Notes: generated by a model not told the origin, from the sequence alone. A stretch of DNA of 64,000 bases from Viridothelium virens (GCA_010094025.1 ML991777.1:310001-374000); one strand, 5' to 3'; counted from the first letter of the stretch, positions 23,999 to 35,417 are shown. Translations and numbers: made by a program.

Positions 23999-24294
23999 TA
24001 TATGCGAAAATTCACATAATTTCCAAGCAACGGTGAATGAGGCTCATACAATGACACTTCGACATACAACTTGGGATTGTTTCAAAATGGATTTTAATTC
24101 CAATCAGGATCCTGTCAATCGTCAGGCATGATTATATACTATGCAAACTGGGCGTCGGAAAAGGCGATCAAGAAAGTTGCCACTGAGGATGACCACATCG
24201 CTAGAAGCCACCAAGACTGATCGTACCAGAGTCACATGAAGAGACTAAAAGCCGTTGCGCCCAACATGATGTCATTTCCAATTCGCACACCCAG
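23999..24294. other. spacer between MITE copy 3 and borealin 3' end
   Basis: About 300 bases, presumably the 3' UTR of the borealin gene. Nothing else seen. Confidence 0.4.
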
Positions 24295-25539
24295 TCACCG
24301 CTTTCTCAAAACCCTTCTTCCCTCTGTTGGCGCTGCAATTCCCGTCTCCTTCTTTCCCTGCGCAGCCCCACCCCTCTTGGCCGCAGCCGCCGGAACACCA
24401 GCTTGAGCGCCTGACCCCTTTTTAAGCGGCGCTTTCCTCTCCACCTTCGGCTTGGTAACAATCGTTGTACCCGCGCTCACGTCTGAGGTATTGCTCCCAT
24501 CACTCGACCGTACATGCCCATGCCCTACACTAGCCAGCGGCGCTTTTGAAGCTGCTTTCTTCCCTCGCCCTGCACCAGCAGCTGTTGCAACAGTCGTCGT
24601 TGCTGCTCCCGTCTTGGCCTGTCGAGACGGCGCTCGAGGGGCCTTGGGCTTATCGTTGACGAGTCCGGCGAGGGACGCGGTCGCTGCTTCGACAGTTGAG
24701 GCAGGCTTGTAGGGTGAAATGGGTTTGGCGAGGTGTGACTTGGCTAGCGGTGGTGGTGGTCGCATCGGAGATTGGGGGAAGGCTCGAGAGTTGTTCGACT
24801 TCGGAGAGAGGACCTGGGAGGGGTTCACCTTTCTCGACGTTGTGCGCGTTGAGCGAGCAGGAGCTGCAGATGTTCCAGAGGCTTTGGCGCGCTTTTTGGG
24901 CATCGCGAGATTGGCCGTCTCATTCTCTTTATCGTCGGAGGTCATTTGGTTACTGGAAATGGAGTTAATAAGGCATAGGGTTAACAAAGTAAATGCTACT
25001 AACCTCGTGCGCTTTGTACCACGCGTTCTAGTAGCGTCTTTATCTATTTCGACCTTTGATTTCGGAGGCGACAAGTGCTTCGTAACTGGTGGCACCACTG
25101 TTGTAGATGCGTGTGATGGATCAGGTTTGGGCGCGCTCTCTTGTTCTAAATGTTTCGCGAGAAGATCCCCTAGATTTGCCTTCCTAAGTGCTTGGGGAAT
25201 CCGATTGATGCGCATCTCAAGTCGCGATCTCAATCCATGTACTTGTAATGCGTACTGCGCGCGAAGCTTCCTGGCGCGTTCGGTAACTGGAACCAAAGGT
25301 CAGTCTGATATCTAGCAAAGCCATAGTGTCCACGTACCCTCTAGCTGTAAATTGTCTACGATCGCCTGTTTCTGAGCTTGGGTGATTGTAATAGCCTGTT
25401 TCTTAGGACTTTTGTCCGGTGTTGTCACGCGGCTCTGATGCTGTGGAATAATCGTGGCTTGTGATGGAGCATTTTCAGAACTCGCCTCATGATTTGATGA
25501 TTCGGAGGTTTTCTGCTTCTTGGATCTTGTGGGAGCCAT
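24295..25539 (-). CDS. borealin N-terminal domain protein (chromosomal passenger complex)
   Basis: Model complement(join(24295..24952, 25004..25286, 25338..25539)), 380 residues, with two introns of about 51 bp. ATG at 25539 (MAPTRSKKQK). Residues about 50-112 form the borealin N-terminal helix: ITQAQKQAIVDNLQLEVTER across the first intron, then LRSRLEMRINRIPQALRKAN. This is the part that binds survivin and INCENP in a triple-helix bundle. The rest is a basic, Ser/Pro/Ala-rich tail with likely CDK sites (SPKSN, SPMRP, SPYKP). Known role: targets Aurora B to centromeres and the spindle midzone. In yeasts the equivalent (Nbl1) is only the short helical part; the long tail is common in filamentous ascomycetes. 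Confidence 0.88.
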
Positions 25540-25877
25540 CTGGTAAACACTGAATGCGCAGTAATTATGCTCCAAAATTTGTGTTCAAATGGGTTGGGTG
25601 GGCGGATAATAATGCTTGGCTGAAGACGCGAACCAAAACAAAGTGACGTTTGTCTGGGAGAACTTCGGTTGCTAGAACAGCTTGCAGCTCTAGGGCTAAT
25701 AGAGGCCTCGCCGAATCCACCCAAAGCCGTGACCGATACCTCATCACTCAACTCTAATACCTGCGACAAACGACTTTGCATATAGCTTCAGAACAGTATC
25801 CATCAACTTCGCGTTCAGACGTCTCACCCTCTCTTTCTCCTCTCGAAAATCCTCTCGACCTCTGACAAACCGCCAAA
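25540..25877. promoter_or_regulatory. divergent borealin/RPN10 promoter
   Basis: A 338-bp head-to-head intergenic region that must contain both promoters. The last ~60 bases before RPN10 are CT-rich (CTCACCCTCTCTTTCTCCTCTC), a common start-region signature in fungi. I see no certain TATA box or Rpn4-type PACE element. Confidence 0.5.
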
Positions 25878-26901
25878 ATGGTTCTCGAGGCGACGATGAT
25901 AGTGGTGGATAACAGCGAGAGTAGCAGAAACGGAGATTATGTGTATGTAATACTGTGTTACACGCTTGGAAATATCGCTAATCTAAGCTGAAGACCATCT
26001 CGGTTCGATGCTCAAGCTGATGCCGTCAATCTCATCTTTCAGGCCAAGACGCAGTCGAACCCCGAGTCAGCAGTAGGGCTCATGAGCATGGGTGGAGCAG
26101 GTCCAGAAGTTTTGACGACTTTAACGACCGATATTGGAAAGATATTAGATGGGTTACATCGTACCAAGATAAAAGGCAGTTCACATGTGTCCACTAGCAT
26201 CAATATCGCAGCCGTAAGATTTACCAGTCCATCTCGAGCGGGAACGTCTGCTAACATAAGCTGCTTTGAAGCTAGCACTCAAGCACCGACAAAATAAATC
26301 ACAACGTCAACGCATCATTGTATTCACCTGTTCGCCCATGTCTGAAGATGAGAAGGCCATGATCAAGCTAGCAAAGCGGATGAAGAAGATCAACATTGCC
26401 ATCGACTTCATTGCTTTCGGTGATCTTTCAGACGAGACTACCAAGAAGCTGGAGGCATTCAATGAGAATATCAAAGGTGGAGAAGGATCACATTTAGCCA
26501 AAATCCCGCCTGGGCCAAATCTACTGAGCGACTCGATTGTTACGACGCCAATACTAGCAGGTGAGGGCATGGGTGTCAACCCGAATATGGGTGGTGGAGG
26601 TGGAGAAGGCGGACAAGGCGGTGGCAATGAGTTTGAGTTTGGAGTTGATCCATCCATGGATCCGGAGCTGGCCATTGCCTTGCGGATGAGCTTGGAAGAG
26701 GAGAATGCTCGGAAGGAGAAAGAGAAGAAGGAGCGAGAGGAGCAAGAAGCAAAGGCAAACCTTGAAGGTATCCCAGAAGGTGACGAGAAGCAGCCACTGC
26801 TAGATCAGAATGGAGAAGCGAGTGGAAGTGGTTCGGCGGCTCAGAACGGAGAACAGGAGAAGAAGGACAAGGATGAAGGTGACAAGATGGACACGGCATA
26901 G
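25878..26901 (+). CDS. RPN10: 26S proteasome regulatory subunit Rpn10
   Basis: Model join(25878..25942, 25994..26213, 26272..26901), 304 residues, introns of 51 and 58 bp. The first two exons and the start of the third give the VWA domain: MVLEATMIVVDNSESSRNGDY (MIDAS-like DNSES) and later QRIIVFTCSPMSEDEKAMIK. A Gly-rich linker follows, then one clear UIM, DPELAIALRMSLEEENARKE, and a charged tail. Known role: ubiquitin receptor at the base-lid interface of the 19S particle, delivering polyubiquitinated substrates. It is transcribed away from borealin across a 338-bp spacer. Confidence 0.95.
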
Positions 26902-27118
26902 CTACGGTGTTTCCTCACGGGTCGGATATGGCGATTATAGATTCATTCCGGCGTTATCTTCAGGTCCAGCGACCATACAGGCTACTGCTAGTCTGGCTCC
27001 AGACGATTTTCATCGTCCTGCATTGTATGATATATCATCGACGACATTAACTCTTTCAACGATTCGCTTCTTTGGCGATCTTTGCGCTGCAGTGAGACTT
27101 TATGTTTGCTCTCGCATC

Positions 27119-27617
27119 TCATCGATTAACTCTTATATACCCTTCCAATCCTCGATCAAATTTCTCGCTCCGTATCGGCATCTCCACGGTGTGAAATGGA
27201 TTCTTCATCACAAAGTCTGCATACAGTTCGTAGATGCGCTTCAAAATCACGTCTACATTCGGTTGCTGTGGCTCCGTGAAGAGCAGGAACTTCGTCCCCG
27301 TCACAGTCTGATAGCATTGCATTCGAAAATTCTCACTCTCTAGCACCTCAATGCCGGTGGCTCCTTGACGTGGTTGAGAGACATTCGTAGCACTTGGCCG
27401 CAGTGCAGAGGGACAAAGAGAGCGTGATATGGCATGGACTCCGTGGAAGGTACCAGCAAGGATAAGGTAGTCGTTTCCTGAAAGCTTGCTGAGGCCTGAA
27501 TGGAACTCTCGGTTGTAGATTAGTCCCCCGGCTTTGTTGATTACGAGTAGAGCGAAGACAACCCTAGGCCCCTAGTGAGGAATTGAAAAGCTGCATGGGC
27601 GTTTGCTGGACTTACAT
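27119..27617 (-). CDS. TRS23: TRAPP complex subunit Trs23 (TRAPPC4, sybindin family)
   Basis: Model complement(join(27119..27563, 27616..27617)), 148 residues. The body is one open frame without its own ATG: VVFALLVINKAGGLIYNREF at the start, then NDYLILAGTFHGVHAISRSL, and ESENFRMQCYQTVTGTKFLL with YELYADFVMKNPFHTVEMPI near the end. These blocks match Trs23/TRAPPC4. A 52-bp intron (GTAAGT donor, CCTAG acceptor) joins an upstream AT to a G, so the start codon itself is split. An in-frame TAA a few codons upstream of the split excludes a longer N-terminus on that frame. Known role: core longin-fold subunit of TRAPP, the Rab exchange factor acting in ER-Golgi and Golgi traffic. Confidence 0.85.
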
Positions 27618-28178
27618 TTCAGGAAAGCATTAGAGGGGACGGTGTAATCCAGCTCCAGGCAGAAGCAGAGTCTGCGCACCGATCTATCCTTGCCTTCCGA
27701 TAACTCTTCCTTTTCCCAGGCTTAGTAGTGGTAACCGGTCTCAGTCCATGCTTGCAAGCAGACGCTAATGCGATCTTCTGCCTAATAGCTGTTGTCTTGA
27801 TTCCGATCTCTCCAAGGCTTGCCACAGTAGGCAAAATCGTCCTTTGCAATCCTTGCCGATTGGATGTTCCTTAGATCGAGACTATTTAATGATTGGCTTT
27901 GGGTCTGCCTTGAAACAAAAGCCCCCAGGCGTAGATGCAGGACGTTATTTGTGCGGCGGCAAGTGGTGACAGAGCCTGGCCTGGTTACGGTTGCGGTGCG
28001 CTGAGCAGGCAGCTGTACGGACCCTGCATTATGAAGCTCCACCAGCAATCACACACTCTTGAATCCATCTGTTTAACTATGCCACAAGCCTAATGTATTT
28101 CGCCAAGCGCTTCGACTCCATCCCCTCCTTCTCCCAACTTTCTAGCCTTGCACCGTAACTATCATAGACGGATGCACC
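27618..28178. other. divergent promoter region TRS23/E2
   Basis: About 560 bases head to head between TRS23 and the double-UBC E2 gene. Minus-strand frames here (27619-27849 and 27782-28048) show no recognisable content and are read as leader sequence. Confidence 0.5.
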
Positions 28179-29808
28179 ATGGCAAATCATCATATTCTGA
28201 GAATTACGAGAGTAACATTTGGAACCCCGTCGCGTCCCAGTAATTGCTTAACGGCTGATGCAGCTTCTAGGAAATCACTGATATACAGAAAGGCTCAGAC
28301 CTTTGTAGGTGATTACCCGTCAGCCTTCAAGATATCTGACGGCTCACAATTATCGCAGCTCTTTCCGTCGCTTGTCGAGATTCCGACGTCCGTCATGTCA
28401 AGGCTCTCATTATTGGTCCACCAGAGACACCTTATGAGTTTGGCTTCTTTGAGGTGAGTTACGCCACGAGCCTCGAAATCCTGTTGTTGACATCACTGCT
28501 AGTTCTGGGTGAAATTTGGCAAAGGTCATCTCATTCGCCAAACTACCTTAGTGATTGTAGAATTTGCGCTAAGTCTACCCAGAGTACCCTACCAAAGCTC
28601 CCTCGGTGACGGCCATAACGACAAACAGCGGACGATGCCGTTTCAACCCCAACATATACTCTCAGGGCAAAGTCTGTCTCTCCATCTTAGGAACATGGCG
28701 CGGTGAACGTGGGGAGGAGTGGTCTTCAGCACAGGGACTCGAGTCTATTCTCATTTCAATCCAAAGCCTCATGTCTGCGGATCCCTATGAGAACGAACCC
28801 GGATACGAGAATGCGGATAACCCTTCAGCGACCAAAGAACGAGAAGCGTACGCGGACAAGATAAGGCATGAGACACTGCGGATCTCTGTCATTCAACGAA
28901 TGGAGAATCTCTTGGGTATCAATCCTCACGAATCCCAAACAGTCGAAAAAGCTGAGATCTATCCGTACAACGCAGAGGAGGAATACCAGTCTAGCACAGA
29001 CGATCCTGTTTTTGAACCTTTTAAGGATCTGTTCAAGCGCAGGTTCTTGTGGTACTACGATTCATATATGTTGACCATTGAAAAGGCATCACAAAAGGTC
29101 AAGGATGACACACCATTCATGCGTATGCCCTTCGAAGGCGGCGGGAATTCTATGGAAGGAAAATTCAACTATTCTCAGTTGAAACAAAGACTCGAGATCA
29201 TCCGGGACCGGCTAGACAGAGACACAGATGCGTGGGCGAGTCAGGGAAAGCTGGCGGTCAAAAGCGAATCGAGGATCGCGTCAAACTTACAGCGACAATA
29301 TGAGCAGGTTGTTGAGGCCTTCAAAAAGAATGATAGCGTCACTATCGACATTGAACTCGTCGAGCAAAATCCATTTGTCTGGCATCTCGTTCTCTTCGGC
29401 CGACCCATGACGAATTTTGACGGCGGTGTCTTCAACATCAAAGTCTACTTCAGTCCCAGGTTTCCAGACGAACAACCCCGCGTGAAATTTGAAACACCGT
29501 TGTTCCACCAGCGCATCTCCAGCACTGGGGTGCTTTGTTACTTTCCCCCTCGCCCTGAAGATGTCAAAGCACACATTGAGGCCATCGTTGAAGCCGTTGA
29601 AGACGAGGCGCCCGCATATGATCCTCGTACTCTTGTCAATCCAGAGGCTGCGAAACTACTTTGGGGAGGGCCCAACGAGAAGAAAGAGTACAATAGAAAG
29701 TTGAGGCGCGCTGTACAACGGAGTAGCGAGTAAGTGAATCTTTTGAACTTGACTTTCCTGGTATTGATCTGCACTACCGCTAACAGTTCTCAACTAAGAA
29801 TGGAGTAA
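28179..29808 (+). CDS. UBE2Z-like ubiquitin-conjugating enzyme with a second UBC-like domain
   Basis: Model join(28179..28211, 28271..28304, 28359..28453, 28503..28524, 28583..29729, 29787..29808), about 450 residues. Four small 5' exons rebuild MANHHILRITREITDIQKG, then ALIIGPPETPYEFGFFEFWV and EYPTKAPSVTAITTNSGRCR. The first UBC core carries the catalytic Cys at about residue 93 in IYSQGKVCLSILGTWRGERG, as in UBE2Z. A helical linker follows. A second UBC-like fold spans about 305-440 (NPFVWHLVLFGRPMTNFDGG, PDEQPRVKFETPLFHQR), with a Cys at about 380 in SSTGVLCYFPPRP. The last intron (GTAAGT, GCTAACAG) is inferred from strong signals; if it is retained, the protein ends six residues earlier with TAA at 29731-29733. 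Role: ubiquitin (or ubiquitin-like) transfer from E1; the specific modifier is unknown. Confidence 0.85.
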
Positions 29809-30371
29809 CTCCCCATACGTCTTACTCCGTTCATGACGCAAATTAGACGATTGATGACTCATAGCATTGGCGTTGGGAAGTTCAGGGGGTTATTGATACC
29901 CACGTTACTCTGATCTGGATGGCTGGTGGCGTTGCTCTTGCTTCGGAGGTGTTTCGTGACTGTCCTGACCTTGCATGCATTGCGGCGTAGTCAATGGCGA
30001 TAAAATGAAGCCATACACTGAAACAGATGTCCATACTCCATAGACTCTCAAGAAAATGAATATTTGTTCTAAAACCGCCGAAACGGAGAAAATTGCAGCT
30101 CACATAGCGCTCTTCACTTCGGGTCGCTCTATGCCTTTTTTCAAAACATGGCATATAACAACAGGCCAGCTCGATCAACGTATCTCAGTCTTGAATCTGA
30201 TTTTATGTAACTAATGGTTTGCCCATGACGTTGTGACATACAAGTAATCTAGCTCCTTTTGACCCATGTTCTGCCTTGGTGGACCTAGTGGACCCTGCAT
30301 GAACATATGCACCTTCTCCGAATCGCGAGTCGTGGAATTTCTTTCGACTCCTACGAATTTCACATGGTACC
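29809..30371. other. gene-free stretch
   Basis: 3' side of the E2 gene and promoter of the ERG26-like gene. No further gene recognised. Confidence 0.45.
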
Positions 30372-31622
30372 ATGGCAACACAGCAATTGACTTCAAGATC
30401 GCTTGGTCATGTTGTGGTGACCGGTGGATGCGGTTTCCTAGGTTCACATATTGTTGAGCTCCTTCTCGAACGGAAAACTGCCTTGAAAATATCCGTCCTT
30501 GACTTATACACCTCACGGAACCGCAAAGATAAAGTCGATTACTACGATAGCGATATTACCGACTCAGATGGTGTCAAACATTTGTTCGAGAGTCTCAAGC
30601 CAGATGTGGTCATTCACACTGCCAGCCCCGTATTCAACGCAAACAAACCAGACTTGATGTACAAGGTCAACGTAGATGGGACTAAAGTCTTGATAAAAGC
30701 ATCGCAAGAAACAGGCGTGAAAGCCTTCGTATATACCAGCTCAGGCAGCTTGATCAGCGATCAACAAAACGATCTCATCTACGCCGACGAACGCTACTCA
30801 ATCGTCCCCGAACACCTCCAGCCGGAATACTACACCACCACTAAAGTAACTCTCCCATACACACACCTTTACCTCTAAACCTCTCCCTACTGCCATTACA
30901 CTAACCATGCATCTACAACCTAGTCCCTCGCCGAATCCCACGTCCTAGCCTCCAACCGACACCCCGACGCCCCCAGCCTCCTAACCTGCGCCCTCCGCCC
31001 CTGCGGCCTCTTCGGCCCGCGAGACGTGCAACTCCTTCCCCCAATGCTCAAACTCTTCCACACCGGCCCCACAACGGTCCAACTCGGCGCCAACGACAAC
31101 CTCTTCGATTTCACCTACGTTGCCAACGCAGCGCACGCGCACCTACTCGCCGCATCCGCGCTTCTCGCCACGCCGCGGGGCGCCAATGCCACCGTGCCGC
31201 TCGACTCGGAGCGGGTGGATGGCGAGGCGTTCGTGGTGACGAATGACGAGCCGGTATATTTCTGGGATTTCCCGAGGGAGGTGTGGAGGGTCGCGGCGGA
31301 GGTGATGGGAGGGCGCAGTGCGGGGAAGGTGCCGGCGGATATTGGGCAGGTGTGGGTGTTGGGGAGGGAGCTGGCGATGGGGATTGGAGGGGTACTGGAG
31401 GTGGTGTTGGGGTTGGTGGGGAGGAAGCCGAGGTTGACGAGGCAGCAGGCGAGGTATAGTTGTCAGGCGCGGTATTTCTGTATTGAGAAGGCGAAGAAGA
31501 GGTTGGGGTATCGACCGATTGTAGCATTGAAGGAAGGGATTAGAAGAGGAGTGGAGGATTTGTTGGAAAAGGAGGGAAAGGCGCCGCAGACGGAGAGATT
31601 GGGAGAGAAGCAGGGTTTGTAA
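30372..31622 (+). CDS. sterol-4-alpha-carboxylate 3-dehydrogenase-like (3-beta-HSD/ERG26 family)
   Basis: Model join(30372..30845, 30924..31622), 390 residues, with a 78-bp intron. The N-terminal Rossmann motif VVVTGGCGFLGSHIVELLLE binds NAD(P). VVIHTASPVFNANKPDLMYK, VNVDGTKVLIKA and the catalytic YYTTTK are typical of 3-beta-HSD-type short-chain dehydrogenases. CALRPCGLFGPRDVQLLPPM and FDFTYVANAAHAHLLAA match Erg26, as do a hydrophobic segment near 300-325 and the CIEKAKKRLGYRPIVALKEG end. Erg26 oxidises and decarboxylates C4-carboxysterols in ergosterol synthesis on the ER with Erg25, Erg27 and Erg28. A paralogue acting on another sterol or steroid cannot be excluded. Codons in exon 2 are noticeably GC-richer than in exon 1. 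Confidence 0.8.
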
Positions 31623-33249
31623 GCGGAAGAGAAGGGGAAGGTTCGTAAGTGAGTGGGTTACTTGTAAGATAAGATATTCTGTACGTTCTGATGGCAGCAG
31701 GTAATGTCAATGTGTATATAAAGGCAGACATGAGAAATAGCATGGGCAAATAGCAAGAAATCAGGATACTCGCGACGAGGGTACTTTGTTCTCAGTGTTG
31801 GGTGAGCAGAAGGTTCAGTAAAGGAAGGTACTGTACGCCTGGATATGGACTGCGTAGTGCTGAACTGGCCAAGATTAGTGGATCGAGCATCCCAAATTTC
31901 AGCCCACAGATTTTACCAGCCAAGGTCGGGAGAGCACGGCAATCACCGGATATTTACTCCTTTGGAACGAATATAGAATGGGGCCATCGGAAAAACGACT
32001 TAACGATCTATATTATTACAAAACAATTATCTACACGAAGACCTTCCATTCCCTTTCCGCAACCCAACTCGTGACATAGTGCTTGTATCTGACATACTTC
32101 ATTCCCATCCGCCCAGATAGCCACCCAGTGTCGCTTGGATAAACCAGCTATGGCTGTGGAAGTAGTCTTTCGACTGCAAAGTCAAAGAGGTATCATTCGG
32201 CGCTCGTATACGTCGTAGTCGTGTCATTTCTTATTCGTCTCAGTTCTTAAGTACCTTTTCCGAAGTCGGCTCGTTGTGCATAAGAAAAAGCAAAGGGAAA
32301 TCATTCATGTTGGTTGACAGAGATTCCAGGAGTCATCTGTTGAGCTTTCACCATAGAGATAAGTCATTCGACGTTTTGTAACTTCCTGCTTGTGCGGGTC
32401 TGCATTATCCTGGGCGGAATTTCGATGCTCCTTAATCCAGGTCAGTATCTTCTTGATGCGAAGAGCATGCTTGAGTGAGAAATGGGTTAGATTGAAGGGC
32501 TTGGGCAAGATGGAAGACATGATGAGATGGTATGTGACGGTAGCTGATGTTGGTTTGATGTATGCAGAGCTTGAGATGGCTGAGAGCCTGGTAAATGGTC
32601 GTACTTGGGTTTGGGTTGAGTGTGTGTATGAGATAAGAGGGATAATGAGATGGATACAATCCCTTTTGTACTCAAGGTAGCTCGCTTGAGTGATCTAGGT
32701 CCGATCCTCAACGTCCTCATTTTTGAAGCCTCAGGCGGAAATCAACGAAGCGAGGCGTAAGCGAATGACACCACGCGACTCTCCGAATAGATATCACGAG
32801 AACGCAGGCAAGCGAGAAGAGAAGCTAGAACATATATAGAGCAGACTAAAAGCGGCAGAAATTTGCCAATAACAATTGCAGGAAATGAATTTGATCTTGG
32901 AGAATAGAGAGGGCATCGTGGTCCACATGACTTTAAAATCGAATTTGTTTGACCCTTGATACAGCTCAGGCATATATCTACCTATATGGTCTTGTATTCG
33001 TCCGGGTGTCTGAAACTTCAGAACAGTATCTTATATTGGGCGAATTCGAAAGATAGAGCTAAGAGGTATAACAAGTTACGGAGTATGCGCGACCTTAAGG
33101 TACCTTAGTCATGACGGAGAGTCTGGTGATTTGCGGCTCGGCGGATCGGTCCGAATCGCCGAGCTTGCATTCACAACGCGTTTCATGTTTGTCGATGGAA
33201 TTTTTACACGCTTCGACGCGGACACCCAGCACTGGAATTTATCATCAGC
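31623..33249. other. gene-free stretch
   Basis: About 1.6 kb between two plus-strand genes. Overlapping short frames near 32390-32720 exist on both strands but have low-complexity, unconvincing translations. No RNA gene or repeat recognised. Confidence 0.45.
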
Positions 33250-34734
33250 ATGTCTTCCATACAGCTATACGCGGAGCTGCTCGTCCATATTCGAGCTATA
33301 ACATTCTATGGTGCGCTTCACACAGAACACAATCACGAAACCAAAGTCCAGCTCTCCGCAGACAACGAATGGATAACAGTCAGTCATGAAGGTCAAGCCG
33401 CGTCTATGCGCCTGCCGACCACAGTCGAAGGTGGCGGAAATGCTGCCTTAAAGCTACCAACTGCACCTTCAAAGGACATCACCCTGCGTCTCCAACTCGA
33501 AGAGACTAGTCCCGGTCTTCTGCAACTAGGCAAGCAGCAGAGCGGCAACGTCGAGCCATGGACAGCCAGATCTCTTAGCAAAGAAACAAGCCTATCCTGT
33601 TGTGACTGCGGTCAACTGTTGCTTGACAAAGGTCGAATCCAGACATGGAAAGATCTACCAAGTGAGAACTGGGTAGAGATGATGGAATTTTGGCACTGTC
33701 ATAAGCCGGCTATAGAACATCAGCGCGAGAACGGAGATGCGGCTTCTCGCAAGGGCTACTCTGCTTCCAACAAATTATGGGCGTCCACTGAGACCGGCTT
33801 TGTGAATACCGCTCACTTCTTGCTTGCACCTGAAGATTGTTCAGGCATTGAGGCCAAAAAGGTAAGGATCCCATTTCACTCGCAGTGTTAACCTCCATGT
33901 ATTCGATGCCCCATCAATCATCGCACGGACGTTGAAAGAAAGAGGGTGTGCCGGATCGCAAGATCACCTTTATTCCACGGCTCCTGCTCTCTGATACTAC
34001 CCGTCCAAAAGTAAGCATGGCGATGTGCAGAGATGTATCCTCTGTGGTGCCGCAAGGGCCGCAAGATGGATTGCTCTGTGCGTTTTCCATACCGTCTCTC
34101 AGGTTCATCACTTCGTTCTCGACACTCTGAACAAGCAAGAGCTGGTGGAGATACAAACTTATCAACCTGTCTTTAGTCTAGTAACAACGAATTCAATCTC
34201 GTACCTTCGAACCCTCCTCTCCATTGTGATTGCTGCAACGCTGAAGTTGGCCGCTCTGACGATAATACTGAGGGATGGCGGATCTACAAGTGGGCTATTA
34301 GTGTGGCACTTGGTGATAGTACCCGTCGTGTTGCATACCCGTTGGAGAAATGGATATCCTCTTGTGTTCTAGCATACGTCGAAAATGAAAGTATCCGATA
34401 TTTTCACATTCACCCTGAGTCAAACAGTCCACAGGCCACATCTTTACTTCTGTGGGTTTTTACCCCCGACATCAGCTTCTCCACTTCTATGAAGGCCGGA
34501 GACCGGCACGACCCTACTCGCGCCATGAAAGTCATGTGGCAAGCTCGCCCTCATTCTGATGATCAGGACAACCAACTAAGCTTCCGCTACGAGGACATGA
34601 TCTTACCCGTGAATGTGGTATCAGATATCAAGCAAGCGCTCCTGGATAGCCAGTATCTACTACCGCCATCTTCTCGTACCTTCAAGGAATGGAGCGTGGG
34701 ACTTCTGCCGCGTTTTACAAGCGACGATACATGA
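33250..34734 (+). CDS. HECT-like E2-binding protein (UBE3D family)
   Basis: Likely model join(33250..33861, 33939..34010, 34177..34734), 413 residues. The first exon starts MSSIQLYAELLVHIRAITFY, has a CCDCGQ cysteine pair and ends FLLAPEDCSGIEAKK. The last exon contains PLHCDCCNAEVGRSDD, GWRIYKWAISVALG and VLAYVENESIRYFHIHPES, which follow the plan of UBE3D/HECT-like E2-binding proteins. The 72-nt middle exon is inferred: both neighbours are phase 0 and it ends on a strong GTAAGC donor. Skipping it gives a single 315-bp intron, also in phase, and 389 residues. Known: human UBE3D binds E2s and promotes ubiquitin transfer. The conserved cysteines are visible, but which one is catalytic cannot be told here. 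Confidence 0.75.
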
Positions 34735-35417
34735 TCAACGGAGACTACGTCTACAACCCACACACCGTAAAATGGAGAACTCTCAGCAATGTAATGACGC
34801 ATTCCAGCGTCATTGTAGGGCACAAGGAAGAGAGGTTGAATAGCACCGCTCCTCGACGGATACTCTGCACGCCAATCTGTTGGGAAGCTCGTTAGTAGGA
34901 GTGCTTATCCGGAGGACGATCGGGAGAATGATGGAAGTCCCTTGATGAGAGATATTCGATGCAAAGATCAATTGGTGCTGGGTAGTAAGTTCGAGCATTA
35001 CGCATTAGATTTGGGCCTGCCTACAATTCAAGCCCCAGCTAACATTTTTGGAGAAAGTGGTGTGATAGCCAAGGATTTGATGGGAAGAGGTATGAATTAC
35101 GTACATTGCTATGAGCTTGGGCTGAATGGGACTCCAGAGATTGTCACTGGCAGGTCGAACTCAATGCATGCTACTTCGCAGATGATTCATGGACGATGCA
35201 GGCAGTCACATAGCACATGTAGAGAACAAGGCTCTCAGGACAAGAGATAAGTGTCGGATTTTGATAACTCCGCTAGTCGCCCTCAAAATAGTCTCAACAT
35301 TTCTATGCCGCTTCTATTCATACTGATATTGTTCCCTTTTAACGTCTTCTAGATAGATAATGTAAATCGAATTATTTTCGCTTCTGGCATTCTGGATTAT
35401 CTCTAGCATTTTAAGTA
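34735..35417. other. gene-free stretch before MITE copy 4
   Basis: 3' side of the UBE3D-like gene. A plus-strand frame at 34942-35250 is not supported by composition or context. The region ends at the fourth MITE. Confidence 0.4.

Noticed and set aside
32390-32720. Frames on both strands of about 75-96 codons
   Set aside because: Low-complexity translations and no splice or domain evidence; left as intergenic.
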